Positions 1 through 7,017 of a stretch of DNA of 26,255 bases are shown piece by piece. Position numbers and translations under genes: made by a program. The first letter of the stretch is position 1, and each line of letters opens with the position of its first letter. The notes beneath the pieces are model-generated. The model did not search any database and had not been told where the DNA came from. It saw only the letters and a list, made by a program, of their open reading frames with translations. The stretch spans positions 1-26,255 of the forward strand of contig DERX01000006.1 of NCBI GenBank assembly GCA_002361875.1, written 5' to 3'. Source of the stretch: Ruminococcaceae bacterium UBA3329 (GTDB lineage: Bacteria > Bacillota > Clostridia > Oscillospirales > Acutalibacteraceae).

Positions 1-63
1 TCTGCACAACTTGGGGCAGTTCAGAACTCAGAGGCTGTTTCTTATATGCAAAAAACTGCTGTT

Positions 64-1281
64 TTATCTTATACCGTATTTTTCAATAATATAATCCATA
101 TCCTTATCGCCTCTGCCCGAAAGGTTAATAAGAATTGACCCGTGATTCATCTGCTTTGCCATTTTAATGGCATAAGCAACAGCGTGCGAGCTTTCAATAG
201 CAGGAATAATTCCCTCAAGGCGCGAAAGCTTGTAAAATGCGTCAATAGTTTCTTCGTCGTCAACAACGTCATATTTCGCTCTGCCGATTTCCTGAAGAAA
301 TGCATGCTCAGGGCCTGAGGACGGGTAGTCAAGACCGCTGGCAACCGAATAAACAGGCGCAGGGTCTCCGTTTTCGTCCTTGAGCATAATGCTGTTAAAG
401 CCGTGCATAATACCTTCTGTGCCGTATTTAAGACTTGCGGCGTGGTCGCCGAGCTTAGGACCTCTGCCGAGGGGTTCAACACCGATAATGTCAACAGGGT
501 CGTTTAAAAAGCCTGAGAAAAATCCCGCAGCATTTGAACCGCCGCCGACACATGCAACAACAGCATCAGGCAAATGACCTGTCATTTCCGTGAACTGCTC
601 TCTTGCTTCAATTCCGACAACGCTCTGGAAATCACGCACCATCATCGGGAATGGGTGAGGACCTACAACCGAGCCTATGCAGTAAATGCATTCTTTATAT
701 TCCTTACTGTAGGCGGCAAATGCTGCGTCAACAGCCTCTTTAAGAGTTGCAAGTCCGTCTGTAACCTCAACAACATTTGCACCTAAAATCTTCATTCTTG
801 CAACATTGGGCGCCTGCTTTTTGATGTCAACCGAGCCCATATAAATGTCACATTCAAGTCCGAAATATGCCGCCGCAGTAGCAAGTGCAACGCCGTGCTG
901 ACCTGCGCCTGTTTCGGCAATAACCTTTTTCTTGCCCATATATTTAGCAAGGAGAGCCTCACCCATACAGTGGTTAAGCTTGTGAGCGCCTGTGTGGTTT
1001 AAATCCTCACGCTTTGCGTAAAGCTGAACATTGCCGAGGCTTTCCGAAAGCCTTGCAAGGTGTGTTACAGGTGTGGGTCTGCCCTGAAATTCCTTGCGGA
1101 TTCTTCTCAGTTCTGCAATGAAATTGCGTGACTGACCAATGGTGTAGTAAGCCTCTGTGATTTCCTGCATAGCCGCCTTTAATTCGTCGGGAATATATGC
1201 TCCGCCGTATTTGCCGAAATACCCGTTTTCATCGGGATAGTTTTTAAAATAGTTGTCGAAATCTACATTTTGAAATTTCAT
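64..1281 (-). CDS. trpB: Tryptophan synthase beta chain
   Basis: PLP-dependent cytoplasmic enzyme that joins indole and L-serine to make L-tryptophan. The 405-residue length is normal for TrpB. The Schiff-base lysine is K101 in GAHKLNH, the catalytic glutamate is E123 in AETGAGQHG, a phosphate-binding glycine loop (GGGSNAAG) lies near residue 245, and SGRGDKD is near the C-terminus. The N-terminal half keeps SVVGPHPFPMMVRDFQ, typical of TrpB1 rather than the TrpB2 branch. The ATG start is preceded by AAAGGAG (minus strand, 1291-1297). A Trp-specific T-box controls it. No trpA or other trp gene lies upstream, and only 63 bases are visible downstream, so a separate indole-salvage role is possible but unproven. 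HKLNHCMGEAL differs somewhat from the commoner HKINN form. Confidence 0.96.
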   Translation of the reverse strand: MKFQNVDFDNYFKNYPDENGYFGKYGGAYIPDELKAAMQEITEAYYTIGQSRNFIAELRRIRKEFQGRPTPVTHLARLSESLGNVQLYAKREDLNHTGAHKLNHCMGEALLAKYMGKKKVIAETGAGQHGVALATAAAYFGLECDIYMGSVDIKKQAPNVARMKILGANVVEVTDGLATLKEAVDAAFAAYSKEYKECIYCIGSVVGPHPFPMMVRDFQSVVGIEAREQFTEMTGHLPDAVVACVGGGSNAAGFFSGFLNDPVDIIGVEPLGRGPKLGDHAASLKYGTEGIMHGFNSIMLKDENGDPAPVYSVASGLDYPSSGPEHAFLQEIGRAKYDVVDDEETIDAFYKLSRLEGIIPAIESSHAVAYAIKMAKQMNHGSILINLSGRGDKDMDYIIEKYGIR

Positions 1282-1390
1282 AATAAGTATCTCCTTTATG
1301 TGTTAATAGTTAATAGAAAAAATTTATTTTGACTGATTAAAACAGCCTCGCCATCGCTTTTTAAGTATAAACATTATTTTCACTCCTAAG

Positions 1391-1431
1391 AAAAATAAAA
1401 AACCTGCCACAGTAAAAACTACTGGGACAGG
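1391..1431 (-). terminator. T-box regulated intrinsic terminator
   Basis: On the minus strand a stem of about 12 base pairs (CCTGTCCCAGTA against TACTGTGGCAGG, one G-T wobble and one mismatch) is followed by TTTTTTATTTTT. It lies just after the T-box sequence, so the antiterminator and terminator are mutually exclusive, as expected for transcriptional T-boxes. Confidence 0.9.
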
Positions 1432-1676
1432 GAATAAACATTAAACCTGCGGTACCACCCAAATTCATATCTTGCGATATGCACTCACTGCGTACTAACA
1501 TACGCTAAACACTGTAACGGTTGCCCTCCGTCGCCCCTAATCGTTTCCTTTCGGTTTGCCCTCAAAAGTCCATTCACTGAAATTCCCGTTACCGCACTCA
1601 CACCGACGGCGGCTCTCTTAAAACGCTTCGTAACAGCTACTACTCTTTCTCAAAGGTTTGCGTGGAATATTGAATT
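1391..1676 (-). promoter_or_regulatory. T-box leader, tryptophan specifier
   Basis: Untranslated leader that senses uncharged tRNA(Trp) and controls trpB by antitermination. On the minus strand it carries, in order, an AGAGAGCCG stem I element, a specifier loop reading GTGAATGGAC with TGG (Trp) at 1570-1572, and the conserved T-box GGGTGGTACCGCAGG at 1446-1460, whose UGGU would pair with the tRNA acceptor end. A terminator follows directly. The specifier agrees with the product of the gene downstream. The 5' end at about 1676 is inferred from the promoter position. Confidence 0.95.
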
Positions 1677-1682
1677 TTTTAA

Positions 1683-1711
1683 AGTTTAACACGGCACTCG
1701 GAATTTGTCAA
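1683..1711 (-). promoter_or_regulatory. Sigma-A promoter of T-box/trpB
   Basis: Minus strand TTGACA (1706-1711), a 17-base spacer, then TAAACT (1683-1688). The -35 is a perfect consensus and the position leaves a leader of about 285 bases that fits the T-box. Confidence 0.85.
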
Positions 1712-1760
1712 CACTTTTTTGCAAATTTTTTAAAATTTCCTGTTAACGGGCAAAATTATA

Positions 1761-1789
1761 TGGAAAATATATGTGACTTGTGATACAAT
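1761..1789 (+). promoter_or_regulatory. Putative polA promoter
   Basis: TGGAAA (1761-1766), 17 bases, TACAAT (1784-1789), with an extended -10 TG one base upstream of the hexamer. The gene starts about 40 bases later. A perfect TATAAT at 1791-1796 overlaps but has no good -35 at proper spacing, so the exact start site is uncertain. Confidence 0.5.
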
Positions 1790-1829
1790 ATATAATGAGA
1801 AAATTTAGAAATTTGCGTGGAGACAAAAT

Positions 1830-4412
1830 ATGAATATACTTGTTATTGACGGAAACAGCATATTAAACCGTGCCTTTTACGGAATACGGCTTTTAACAAC
1901 AAAGGACGGCAGATTCACAAACGGAATCTACGGCTTTATGAATATTTTTCTAAAGCTGCTTGATGAAACAAAGCCACAGGGCGTTGCGGTTGCTTTTGAT
2001 TTGCACGCTCCTACATTCCGCCACAATATGTATGACGGCTACAAAGCGGGGCGTAAGGGTATGCCGCCTGAGCTTGCAAGCCAAATGCCCGTGCTGAAAG
2101 AACTGCTTACTGCTCTCGGCTATAAAATCCTTGAAAAAGAGGGCTTTGAGGCGGATGACATTCTCGGTACTGTTGCTGATTTGTGCGATAAAAACGATAT
2201 GTGCTACCTTGCAACGGGCGACCGTGACTCGTTTCAGCTTGTCCGTGACAATGTAACCGTGCTCTTGCCGAGGACAAAAATGGGAACAACCGTAACTGAC
2301 CGCTATACTCCCGAAAAAATTATGGAAGAGTACGGCGTAACGCCCATTCAAATGATTGATATTAAGGCTTTGCAGGGCGACAGCTCCGACAATATTCCAG
2401 GCGTTGCAGGTGTAGGCCAGAAAACTGCTGGCGAGCTTATTAAAAGCTTTGGCTCGATTCAGTATATTTATGATAATTTGGACTCTTTGCCGATTAAAGA
2501 AAATTTACGGGCAAAGCTTCAAAACGGTAAGGAAAGCGCGTTTTTAAGCTATACACTCGGCAAAATCGTAAAGGATGTTCCCATAGGCACTTTGGAGGAT
2601 TTAATTCCTGCCGAGGCAAACGCAGAAAAAGTAAAATATATACTCTCCGACCTTGAAATGTTCAAAATTCTCGATAAGCTGAATTTTGACTCCGTGCCGA
2701 CTGCAAATGAAACAGAAAATAAAAAGCAGGAGCTTGAATTTGCGGAAGATTTTGATTGCGTTGAGATGCTCAAAAAAATTAAAAATGACGGCAAATATTA
2801 TTTTACGGCGGATTATTCCAATCTTTCTTCTCCTGAATTTTACTTTTTAAATTCCAATGTTATTTACCGTTTAACGGTTGATAAAGCAGACGGATTTGAC
2901 TTTATTTCAGCCGTATTAACCGATAAAAGCATAGAAAAAATAACGGATAATTCAAAGCATCTTTACAGATTCGGATTTTTAAATGATATAGAAATCAGTG
3001 CTGTTTCGCTTGATACATCGCTGGCGGGGTATATCTTAAATCCCTCATCTCCCGACTATTCTGCGGTAAGACTTTGCGGTGAATACCACATTCCTGCTCC
3101 GACAGTGCAAAGCGACAGTAATTTTGCGCAAAACTGTGCGGTACTTCGGGCAATAGAGCCTATTTTACGCTCAAAAATTGAGGGCAACAATCAAAACGAA
3201 TTGCTTTATGAAATTGAAATGCCCCTTGCAAAGGTTTTAGCCTCAATGGAGCACATCGGCGTGAAAGTTGACACAGACGGAATTGCGGATTTCAGCGAAA
3301 AAATCAAAAAGGATATTGACACTGTGAGGGACGAGATTTATTCCCTTGCAGGGCAGGATTTTAATATAAATTCGCCCAAACAGCTCGGCATTGTACTCTT
3401 TGAAAAGCTACAGCTTCCGTCGGGCAAAAAAACAAAAAGCGGCTATTCAACAAATGCCGAAATACTTGAAAATCTGCAAAACGATTACCCGATTGTGGGT
3501 AAAATCCTTTGGTACAGAACGCTTACAAAGCTTTATTCCACTTACTGCGAGGGGCTTTTAAAGGCAGTTTGCGATGACGGCAGAATACATTCGTCGTTTA
3601 TTCAGACCGAAACGAGGACGGGCAGAATTTCGTCAACAGAGCCGAATTTGCAGAATATCCCCGTGCGCAAGGAAATCGGCAAGGAAATGCGCAAATTCTT
3701 TGTAGCGCCCGAAGGCAGTCTGCTTGCCGACGCTGACTATTCGCAAATTGAACTTCGCGTGCTTGCTCACATTGCCGACGACAAGGTGATGATTGACACC
3801 TTTAACGATGAAATTGATATTCACACAGTAACCGCATCGCAGGTTTTCGGTATGCCGCAGGAAATGGTGACACCGTTAATGCGAAGCCGTGCAAAGGCGG
3901 TAAATTTCGGTATTGTCTACGGAATAGGCGCATTTTCACTTGCTAAAGACATCGGCGTAACACGGAAAGAGGCGGACAATTACATTAAAGGCTATCTGAA
4001 CCACTACGGCGGCGTTAACGAATATATGGAAAATATCGTTAAAACTGCAACAGAGCGGGGTTTCGTAACGACTTTGCAGCAACGGCGGCGCTATCTTCCC
4101 GAGCTTTCCTCTTCAAACGGAATGCTTCGCGCATTCGGTCAAAGAGTAGCAAGGAATATGCCTATTCAGGGCACTGCGGCGGATATAATTAAAATAGCTA
4201 TGGTGCGTGTATATGAACGCCTTTTAAAAGAGAATATGAAATCCCGCCTTATTTTACAGGTACACGACGAGCTTATTGTAGAGTCGCCCGAAAGTGAAAT
4301 AGACAAGGCGTCAAAAATTCTCAGCGAAGAAATGGAAAATGCCTACAAAATGAAGGTAAGACTTCGTGCAGATGTTGGCGTTGGAAAAACTTGGTACGAT
4401 GCCAAAAATTAA
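1830..4412 (+). CDS. polA: DNA polymerase I
   Basis: Repair and Okazaki-fragment processing polymerase, 860 residues. The N-terminal 5'-3' exonuclease (about 1-290) shows the metal-binding acids in VIDGNS, AFD, EADD, GDRDSFQL and GDSSDNIPGV. The C-terminal family A polymerase has motif A ADYSQIELR (D636), motif B RAKAVNFGIVYG (K689) and motif C QVHDELIVE (H812, D813). The middle region (about 300-470) keeps the length of a 3'-5' exonuclease domain, but the first DxE motif is not readable (YYFTADYS at the expected place), so proofreading is probably lost, as in Bacillus PolA and Taq. The ATG has GTGGAG upstream. The stop codon lies one base before a repeat-bounded insert. Confidence 0.97.
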   Translation: MNILVIDGNSILNRAFYGIRLLTTKDGRFTNGIYGFMNIFLKLLDETKPQGVAVAFDLHAPTFRHNMYDGYKAGRKGMPPELASQMPVLKELLTALGYKILEKEGFEADDILGTVADLCDKNDMCYLATGDRDSFQLVRDNVTVLLPRTKMGTTVTDRYTPEKIMEEYGVTPIQMIDIKALQGDSSDNIPGVAGVGQKTAGELIKSFGSIQYIYDNLDSLPIKENLRAKLQNGKESAFLSYTLGKIVKDVPIGTLEDLIPAEANAEKVKYILSDLEMFKILDKLNFDSVPTANETENKKQELEFAEDFDCVEMLKKIKNDGKYYFTADYSNLSSPEFYFLNSNVIYRLTVDKADGFDFISAVLTDKSIEKITDNSKHLYRFGFLNDIEISAVSLDTSLAGYILNPSSPDYSAVRLCGEYHIPAPTVQSDSNFAQNCAVLRAIEPILRSKIEGNNQNELLYEIEMPLAKVLASMEHIGVKVDTDGIADFSEKIKKDIDTVRDEIYSLAGQDFNINSPKQLGIVLFEKLQLPSGKKTKSGYSTNAEILENLQNDYPIVGKILWYRTLTKLYSTYCEGLLKAVCDDGRIHSSFIQTETRTGRISSTEPNLQNIPVRKEIGKEMRKFFVAPEGSLLADADYSQIELRVLAHIADDKVMIDTFNDEIDIHTVTASQVFGMPQEMVTPLMRSRAKAVNFGIVYGIGAFSLAKDIGVTRKEADNYIKGYLNHYGGVNEYMENIVKTATERGFVTTLQQRRRYLPELSSSNGMLRAFGQRVARNMPIQGTAADIIKIAMVRVYERLLKENMKSRLILQVHDELIVESPESEIDKASKILSEEMENAYKMKVRLRADVGVGKTWYDAKN

Positions 4413-4516
4413 ATCTCGGCGCCCCTGAAAGGGGAGCTGTCGAGCGAAGTGAGACTGAGGGGTTATCTTGGCGCCCCTGAAAGGGGAGCTGTCGAGCAGA
4501 GCGAGACTGAGGGGTA
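4413..4516 (+). repeat. Two tandem copies of a 52-base palindromic repeat
   Basis: Two head-to-tail copies, 4413-4464 and 4465-4516, differ at only a few positions. The conserved 45-base core is 4418-4462 and 4470-4514. Each core begins with the hairpin CCCCTGAAAGGGG, continues with a GTC...GAC hairpin, and ends with GAGGGG, which could pair with the first CCCC instead. The second copy ends 5 bases before the start codon of the DUF559 gene, and its GAGGGG (4509-4514) occupies the ribosome-site position. A third copy in inverted orientation lies past that gene. Confidence 0.9.
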
Positions 4517-4519
4517 AAC

Positions 4520-4912
4520 ATGAAGAAATATAACTTTACCGGATATAACAATAACCTTAAAAATCAGTCAAGAGAGCTGCGAAAAAATATGACTGAACAA
4601 GAACGGCGGCTGTGGTTTTGCTTTTTGAGAAATTATCCAATCAAAATATACAGACAACGCAGTATAGGAAATTATATTGCAGACTTTTATTGTTCAAAGG
4701 CAAAAGTTATAATAGAAATTGATGGAAGTCAGCATTTTACGGACAAAGGTATGAATTATGATGATTACAGAACAAAAATGATAAATGAATTTGGTGTATC
4801 GGTTATAAGATATTCTAATTACGATGTTAATACAAACTTTGAAGGAGTTTGTTTGGAAATTGATAGAGAAATATGTGAGAGATTGGGAATCAAAACATTT
4901 TTCTGTCCTTAA
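4520..4912 (+). CDS. DUF559 endonuclease-like protein
   Basis: A 130-residue protein of the DUF559 family, which is related in fold to restriction and very-short-patch-repair type nucleases; no exact activity is established for this protein. Typical features are MTEQERRLWFCFLR (about 24-37), then YRQRSIGNYIADFYC, then KAKVIIEIDGSQH, giving the D...ExD pattern expected of a PD-(D/E)XK-like metal site (ADF, EID). Two 60-base rows inside the gene (4621 and 4741) each have 17 G+C (28%), against 32 of 60 (53%) in a polA row at 3721, and codons such as ATA and AGA are common. This base composition and the flanking repeats suggest recent acquisition. The ATG start uses GAGGGG from the upstream repeat. 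Confidence 0.88.
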   Translation: MKKYNFTGYNNNLKNQSRELRKNMTEQERRLWFCFLRNYPIKIYRQRSIGNYIADFYCSKAKVIIEIDGSQHFTDKGMNYDDYRTKMINEFGVSVIRYSNYDVNTNFEGVCLEIDREICERLGIKTFFCP

Positions 4913-4913
4913 A

Positions 4914-4958
4914 CCCCTCTGTCACTTCGTGACATCTCCCCTTTCAGGGGAGACGAGA
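4914..4958 (-). repeat. Inverted third copy of the palindromic repeat
   Basis: The core is 4914-4950. Read on the minus strand it is CCCCTGAAAGGGGAG, then a perfect GTCAC-GAA-GTGAC hairpin, then AGAGGGG, with TCTCGTCT before the core (4951-4958). It begins one base after the DUF559 stop codon and ends 10 bases before the next start codon. The central hairpin differs from the left copies but is still self-complementary. Confidence 0.88.
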
Positions 4959-4968
4959 AAGGCAAGCT

Positions 4969-5817
4969 ATGAAAAAAGTAATGTTTATATGCAGCGGAAA
5001 TACCTGCCGCAGCCCTATGGCGGCGGCACTTTACGCTGACTATCTAAAAAAGAATAAAATTGACAGAATTGAGGTTGCGAGCGCAGGCGTTTCGGCATTT
5101 TCGGGGGACACGGCAACGCCCGAGGCCATTGAGGTTTGCAAGGAGCGAGGCGTTGATTTAACATATCACCGCTCAAGGCGGCTCAATTTCGAGGATTTGA
5201 ATACAACCGATTTATTCGTTTGTATGACGGAGTCCCATTCAGACATTATTCACGGGCTCGGCAAAATGAACACGGTAACTCTCGGTGTACCCGACCCTTA
5301 TTGCAGAGGAATTGAGGCTTACAGGGCGTGTGCCGATTTGATAGAAAAAGGCTTTGAGGCTTTAACAGATGCCCTTTTGGAGATGCCGGAAATCTGCACT
5401 ATGGCGAAAGAAGATATTGCGGATATTGCAAGGCTCGAAAAGGAGTGCTTTTCAAGTCCTTGGAGTGCAAAACAGCTTGAAGAGGAGCTTGTCAATCCTA
5501 CCGCACGCTTTTTGGTGCTCAAACAAAACGGAAAAGTGCTTGGATATATAGGCGCTAACAATATAGCTAACGAGGTGTATATTACAAATATTGCCGTTTT
5601 TCCCGAATACAGAAAAAATGGGTACGGCGAAAAGCTTTTGTCACGCCTTTGCTATATAAGCACTGCCGAGGGTGCGGAGTTTGTAACTCTTGAGGTCAGA
5701 AAGTCTAATAAAAACGCAATAAAGCTTTATGAAAAATGCGGCTTTGAAAGAAAAGGGGAGAGGAAGAATTTTTATTCTGACCCTACTGAAGACGCTTATA
5801 TTTATACGTTAGATTAA
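4969..5817 (+). CDS. YwlE-like phosphatase fused to RimI-type N-acetyltransferase
   Basis: A 282-residue two-domain fusion. Residues 1-140 are a low-molecular-weight phosphatase with the CX5R loop C8-SGNTC-R14, followed by SP, and the catalytic acid D109 in PDPY. T12 occupies the position that in B. subtilis YwlE (T11) favours phosphoarginine over phosphotyrosine, where tyrosine phosphatases usually carry I, L or V. Residues about 143-282 are a GNAT domain like RimI, the ribosomal-protein N-terminal acetyltransferase: ECFSSPW near 159-165, the acetyl-CoA loop ITNIAVFPEYRKNGYG (205-220) and NAIKLYEKCGF (249-259). It lies 20 bases before tsaD; rimI beside tsaD is a common order. M145 (ATG at 5401) could allow a separate RimI product, but no good ribosome site is seen. 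Confidence 0.9.
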   Translation: MKKVMFICSGNTCRSPMAAALYADYLKKNKIDRIEVASAGVSAFSGDTATPEAIEVCKERGVDLTYHRSRRLNFEDLNTTDLFVCMTESHSDIIHGLGKMNTVTLGVPDPYCRGIEAYRACADLIEKGFEALTDALLEMPEICTMAKEDIADIARLEKECFSSPWSAKQLEEELVNPTARFLVLKQNGKVLGYIGANNIANEVYITNIAVFPEYRKNGYGEKLLSRLCYISTAEGAEFVTLEVRKSNKNAIKLYEKCGFERKGERKNFYSDPTEDAYIYTLD

Positions 5818-5837
5818 GAAGGAAAAAGTGGAAATCT

Positions 5838-6848
5838 ATGAAAATTTTATCAATTGAAAGCTCCTGCGACGAAACAGCGGCGGCAGTTGTGGAGGACGGT
5901 CGCACTGTTCTTTCGTCAGTTGTGTCAACGCAGATTGAAAAGCATAAAATATTCGGCGGCGTAGTGCCCGAAATAGCATCAAGGCTTCATACGGAAAATA
6001 TTTCATATGTTGTAAATAAAGCGTTGAGCGACGCTGATTGTACGCTTTCCGAAATTGAGGCTATCGCCGTAACCCATGAACCCGGGCTTATCGGCGCTCT
6101 TTTGGTAGGCGTGAATTATGCAAAAGGGTTGTCATTAGCATCGGGAAAACCTCTTGTCCCCGTGCATCATCTGCGCTCGCACATTGCCGCCAATTACATA
6201 ACGCACAAAGGCTTAAAGCCGCCGTTTATGTGTCTTGTGGTGTCGGGCGGCAACACGCTTCTTTGCAAGGTAAAGGACTATACCGATTTTGAGGTTATCG
6301 GAAAAACCCGTGACGACGCCGCGGGCGAGGCGATGGACAAAGCCGCAAGAACCTTGGGACTTTCGTACCCGGGCGGAGTGAATTTGGATAAAATATCAAA
6401 AAACGGGGATGCTTTAAAATATAAATTCCCCCACCCAAAGGTTGAGGGTGCGCCTTATGATTTCAGCTTTTCGGGACTTAAAACTTCTGTTATCAATCTT
6501 GTGCATAACGCTTCTCAAAAGGGCGAAAACTTAAATACGGCAGATGTGGGCGCATCGTTTATTAAAGCCGTTACGGATTCTCTTGCTGAAAAAACGGTGA
6601 ATGCAATGGCTGAATACGGCGAAAAAACGCTTGTGCTTGCAGGCGGCGTATCCGCAAATTCAGTATTGCGTGCAAGAATGGAACAAGAGGCTGAAAAACA
6701 CGGATGGAAGCTTTATTTGCCCGATTTGTCCCTTTGCGGAGATAACGGTGCAATGGTTGGAGCACAAGGGTATTACGAATATATAAGCGGAACAAGAGCT
6801 GACCTTTCGCTTAACGGCAGAGCGACTGCGGACATTACCGAAAATTAA
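5838..6848 (+). CDS. tsaD: tRNA N6-adenosine threonylcarbamoyltransferase
   Basis: Transfers the threonylcarbamoyl group to A37 of ANN-decoding tRNAs (t6A), acting with TsaB and TsaE, which are not in this window. The 336-residue length is typical. The ASKHA-type protein has SIESSCDETAAAVV at the N-terminus, the metal-binding H111 and H115 (HLRSH), the glycine loop VSGGNT, KTRDDAAGEAMDK, FSFSGLKTS, the AGGVSANS nucleotide loop and CGDNGAMV near the end. It is translated 20 bases after the phosphatase-RimI fusion (AAGGAAAAAGTGG upstream) and is probably co-transcribed with it. The next gene has its own promoter. Confidence 0.97.
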   Translation: MKILSIESSCDETAAAVVEDGRTVLSSVVSTQIEKHKIFGGVVPEIASRLHTENISYVVNKALSDADCTLSEIEAIAVTHEPGLIGALLVGVNYAKGLSLASGKPLVPVHHLRSHIAANYITHKGLKPPFMCLVVSGGNTLLCKVKDYTDFEVIGKTRDDAAGEAMDKAARTLGLSYPGGVNLDKISKNGDALKYKFPHPKVEGAPYDFSFSGLKTSVINLVHNASQKGENLNTADVGASFIKAVTDSLAEKTVNAMAEYGEKTLVLAGGVSANSVLRARMEQEAEKHGWKLYLPDLSLCGDNGAMVGAQGYYEYISGTRADLSLNGRATADITEN

Positions 6849-6880
6849 CATATTTTTGACAAATTATTCACAATTAGGTA

Positions 6881-6909
6881 TTGAAAACCAAATTCAAAAT
6901 GTGTATAAT
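6881..6909 (+). promoter_or_regulatory. Strong sigma-A promoter of pckG
   Basis: TTGAAA (6881-6886), a 17-base spacer, and a perfect TATAAT (6904-6909). Transcription would begin near 6916, giving a leader of about 100 bases. A perfect TTGACA also lies at 6856-6861 but has only a poor -10 partner. Confidence 0.85.
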
Positions 6910-6926
6910 ATACTCAATTTATAATA

Positions 6927-6984
6927 GCGAAGAATGTGGATTTTTTCTTTGCGTTTATATAATTAACAATTTCGGATTACCGAA
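6927..6984 (+). promoter_or_regulatory. pckG leader with two hairpins
   Basis: Within the predicted untranslated leader are GCGAAGAA (6927-6934) against TTCTTTGC (6945-6952), 8 pairs with one wobble, and TTCGG-ATTA-CCGAA (6971-6984). Neither is followed by a T run, so they are not terminators. The ribosome site AAAGGAG lies further downstream, next to the ATG. They may stabilise the mRNA or have a regulatory role; no known riboswitch was recognised. Confidence 0.4.
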
Positions 6985-7017
6985 TAAATAATACATTATT
7001 TAAAGGAGAAATTATTT

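Larger units (their letters stand above)
4414..4958. mobile_element. Candidate mobile cassette: DUF559 gene between inverted repeats
   Basis: The left boundary starts TCTCG (4414-4418) followed by CCCCTGAAAGGGGAG; the right boundary is the same in reverse complement and ends CGAGA (4954-4958). This gives imperfect terminal inverted repeats around a single AT-rich gene. No transposase is encoded and no clear target duplication can be read (only short A runs on both sides). The flanking genes polA and the phosphatase/rimI fusion are intact. Mobility is an inference from the symmetry and base composition. Confidence 0.55.

Noticed and set aside
1..63. Terminator or start of trpA downstream of trpB
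   Set aside because: Only short imperfect complementarity (AAAAC/GTTTT) is present and no reading frame can be judged in 63 bases.
1950..2351. Long antisense reading frames inside polA and other genes
   Set aside because: They lie opposite strongly conserved genes, have no ribosome sites and no recognisable domain, so they are shadows of the coding strand.
4414..4958. Possible insertion sequence with target duplication
   Set aside because: There is no transposase and only a short A run is shared by both flanks, so no target duplication can be claimed; it is kept as a candidate cassette only.
5401..5817. RimI as a separate gene from ATG 5401
   Set aside because: The frame is continuous with the phosphatase domain and no convincing ribosome site precedes this ATG; it is noted as a possible internal start only.
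6856..6861. Perfect TTGACA as an additional pckG promoter
   Set aside because: At 17 bases the partner is TATTGA, only three of six matches; the TTGAAA/TATAAT pair downstream is much better.
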